DNA from: Xylogone sp. PMI_703
Taxonomy: Eukaryota > Ascomycota > Leotiomycetes
NCBI GenBank assembly: GCA_021399445.1
Contig: JAJTUQ010000002.1
Coordinates: 6,262,001 to 6,326,000, forward strand
Length of the DNA: 64,000 bases
Reading direction: 5' to 3'
Shown here piece after piece: positions 61,747 to 64,000 of the stretch. A program made the position numbers and the translations under genes. Within the stretch, counting starts at the first letter, position 1. Every line of letters begins with the position of its first letter. The notes beneath the pieces are model-generated. The model was not told the DNA's origin, ran no database searches, and saw only the letters and a program-made list of their open reading frames with translations.

Positions 61747-62258
61747 GATATTGTGGATGGACTCAGTTATGATTGGCATAGGATTCGGCGTTTACAGCAT
61801 TTTGGGCCTAAGAGGTTTTTTAAAGTTGCTTCATGCGTGTACAACATTTTCACGCGAGTATTTGCCGGGGTGTGGGACCCGGAAGCAGTAAAATGGCCCG
61901 GTTGGTATGTACAAATATTTCCTTAAGTATATACCTCTTATATTCACAACTCCTTTTGAACAGAGAGCAGGGCTCCAACGTTACAAATTCGTTTGTAGCA
62001 GACATTATCTTTGGCCAATGCTTCCATATCAGAGTGCTGTGCCTCAAAAATCATATGTATATATATATGCCTATGAAATGAATCCCTCTAAGCTAGCTCC
62101 ATACGCCGGATGACCCGAAATCGCTGTTGCATTGCGATCTACCTTGTAGTGACGCTCCAACCACTCAATTTAACCTTATTACCATGCCCTTAACACGTTT
62201 CTCAGCTTTGATTCTAATTATTGAAATCTCACTTCCATTCGATACATTAAGTTCAGAT
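61747..62258. other. Convergent intergenic region
   Basis: Between the 3' ends of PET191 (plus) and the MFS transporter (minus). AT-rich, includes a TATATATAT run near 62055; no gene recognised. Confidence 0.5.
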
Positions 62259-63972
62259 TCATGGGTGATCACGGAGGCATAATGACACTGTTAAGCCAAG
62301 GCACGTCACAACACCAAGAAGCCAGAAAGGCAAGCCAATGTAGCCGATTTCGAGACCCAAGCGAAACAAGGGACCAGAAATCGCAGGACCAAAAGTGCGA
62401 GCAAGGCACCCAAATGAGACCGCTGCACCATTGACAATAGCCAGCTGTTCTGGAGAGGGGACCGTATTAGTGATTCTATTAGATGGTAAGCAGAGATAGT
62501 AGAATATCCACAGTATTACACCTACAATATTACTGAGCAGGTGAGTGAAAGGCCAACTGCTAGTGCATTTATTGCTAGGATGACCAGAATGGATGCAATA
62601 CGTGCCCAAGGAGAAAGGCTGGCGGAAAGAGGCGTTATGCAGTAGATGCACAAAAGGGTAAGGAGTCCTATCTTATGACTCCGCAGAGCTCCCTTCCAGG
62701 ATATAATTGCCGGCACGATCAGAAATTGACTGAAAATTGATGTTATGGCTTGAATGAGAAGAATGTTGCTGATACCAGTGGTATCCAATCCAAACCCCCC
62801 CTTGTTACCAAACGGCATCAGTGGGTTCTCTGGGTCTGTCGGTCGTGTTGGAGTTGCCAAAAGGATTGGCATCATGGTACCGGCTGCAATGGTAAGAAAC
62901 CCGAGAATTGCGTTGGATATTATTTGAAGGATGACCTGGTTCGTAAATGCCGAAGATTTTAGTTCTTGTACCTGATCTGTTCCGACTGAGACAATTATAG
63001 AAGTTTGTGTATTCTCTTCATCTGGAATGGGAGTATATCCATTGTTGGTATTTTGACCTCTCCCATAACGGATATTCCTGATAATATTTAACAATCTTTG
63101 TCGAATATCCATTTCATGGCGGAACTTCGGGTGAACTTCTTTCAGATAAAATAGGCCTAATGTACAACTTGACAGGAGTAGAACCACGACAACAATATTC
63201 GGTAGGAGGTAGGGAAACTGATCCCATACTGTACCTTCATGGAAAATGGAAGGATAGTTTTTGACAGGCTCCGCGAGATATCCTCCAACGACTGGTCCAA
63301 TAATAGCTCTGTATTTGCTTAGATAGGGGCTTCCTCTATACGGATATAATTGAAACATACCCAATCGCCCAAAGAGAGGGTACAACGGAAAATCCCATAG
63401 CTACCCAGAACGATCATAATCAAAAATGTGATCTGATAGAGTGAAGAGTTTAAATACCTTGCTGTTCCTTGCTTACCATCTCTCCGATGAAGGTAGGCAC
63501 GATCGTCAAGTTTGGATTCAACATCCCTCCCAGCGTCCTGGCAATCATAGCCATTGGCAGTGAACTTGAAAGCCCAAAAGAGATCGCTGAGAATACGGCT
63601 CCCATCGATCCTATGAGTAGCGTCGGCTTCCTACCAATTCGATCGCTGATTCGAGCCCACTGGGGAGCCATCACAAACTCCCCAAAAGTAAAAACCGAAA
63701 CCATCAACGAGGCATAGACAGCGGCATCCTCAGAATCAGAAAAGGACTGAACCATGAAATATACGTAAGGAAATATAGACGTCCATGCCACAGCTTCCGC
63801 AAACGGAAATATGGCTAAGAGTTATTCAGCATTTAGCTGACTAGAGAGGGATAGAGCGGTCCTAACCTAGAATGAACAGCTGCCTACGTATCGTAGAATC
63901 CGCGGGGATTTCTAACGGGTCTGTTTCTAGCAACTCCTGCACTTCTACATCACTTTCAGTACCTCTAGCCAT
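62259..63972 (-). CDS. MFS transporter, zinc-induced-facilitator/tetracycline-exporter-like
   Basis: Five exons (63972-63867, 63814-63458, 63400-63361, 63308-62526, 62475-62259) give 500 residues with about twelve hydrophobic helices. After a short cytosolic N terminus (MARGTESDVEVQELLETDPL) come helix 1 (AIFPFAEAVAWTSIFPYVYF), the MFS loop 2-3 motif (ARISDRIGRKPTLLIG), RTLGGMLNPNL, the antiporter-like WAIGAIIGPVVGGYL in helix 5, and LITNTVPSPEQLAIVNGAAVS with RTFGPAISG before the last helices. This arrangement matches the ZIFL/tetracycline-resistance-like family (DHA1), usually proton-coupled exporters of small organic molecules; the substrate is unknown. A long charged loop after helix 6 contains the linker with RYGRGQNTNNG. 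Start at the ATG 28 bases from the window edge, so its promoter is outside. The donor GTTAGG of exon 1 is weak. Confidence 0.9.
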
Positions 63973-64000
63973 TGAACTAATTATATTTTAAAATACTTCA

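Noticed and set aside
1..64000. Secondary-metabolite cluster, giant mobile element, tRNA, 5S rRNA or CRISPR
   Set aside because: No synthase, tyrosine recombinase, pol III B-box/T-loop pattern, 5S signature or regular repeat-spacer array was found on reading both strands.

Overview
This window is nuclear DNA from a filamentous ascomycete (Pezizomycotina). The evidence is the short introns (mostly 50-100 nt, GTANGT-like donors, CTRAC-like branch sites just before the 3' AG), the protein families present, and gene spacing that alternates tight clusters with 2-6 kb gaps. Sequence style suggests Leotiomycetes (Helotiales-like), but that is an inference from family resemblance and not a measured placement. 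I found no rRNA, tRNA, CRISPR or prokaryote-type operon. All gene models were built by reading splice sites and checking that the reading phase stays intact across every junction.

Layout. 0.8-9.9 kb holds a conserved low-complexity protein of unknown function and the mitochondrial pyruvate dehydrogenase E1-beta gene, separated by a 6 kb gene-free stretch. 12-13 kb holds a small multi-pass membrane protein. 17.8-27.6 kb holds a Cid1-type nucleotidyltransferase with a very long disordered tail, a NUDX14-like Nudix hydrolase, ribosomal protein eL42 and an SLC35F-type transporter. 30-32.3 kb holds a single-pass membrane protein with a huge Ser/Thr-rich cytoplasmic tail. 36-44 kb holds a DUF1989 protein, EMC1 (ER membrane protein complex) and a large disordered protein whose frame is crossed by a stop codon that a putative intron would remove. 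44.5-52.7 kb is a complete BEACH-domain (beige/neurobeachin/Bph1) gene. 53-64 kb is gene-dense: a complex I 9.5 kDa subunit, WBP1 (oligosaccharyltransferase), an RTA1-type membrane protein, a Tgl1-like steryl ester lipase, PET191 (cytochrome oxidase assembly) and an MFS transporter.

How the genes relate. This is mostly ordinary housekeeping and membrane-biology DNA and not one pathway cluster. Recurrent themes are mitochondrial function (PDB1, complex I subunit, PET191), ER protein biogenesis (EMC1, WBP1) and membrane lipid handling or transport (RTA1, lipase, SLC35F, MFS). No secondary-metabolite cluster, giant mobile element or obvious new system is visible. The most unusual items are the stop-containing frame at 40.5-43.5 kb, the receptor-like protein at 30-32.3 kb with a duplicated Trp/Pro motif, a tiny coding exon consisting only of ATG in the eL42 gene, terminal micro-exons in EMC1, PET191 and the complex I subunit, and a possible degenerate hAT-type element beside PDB1.
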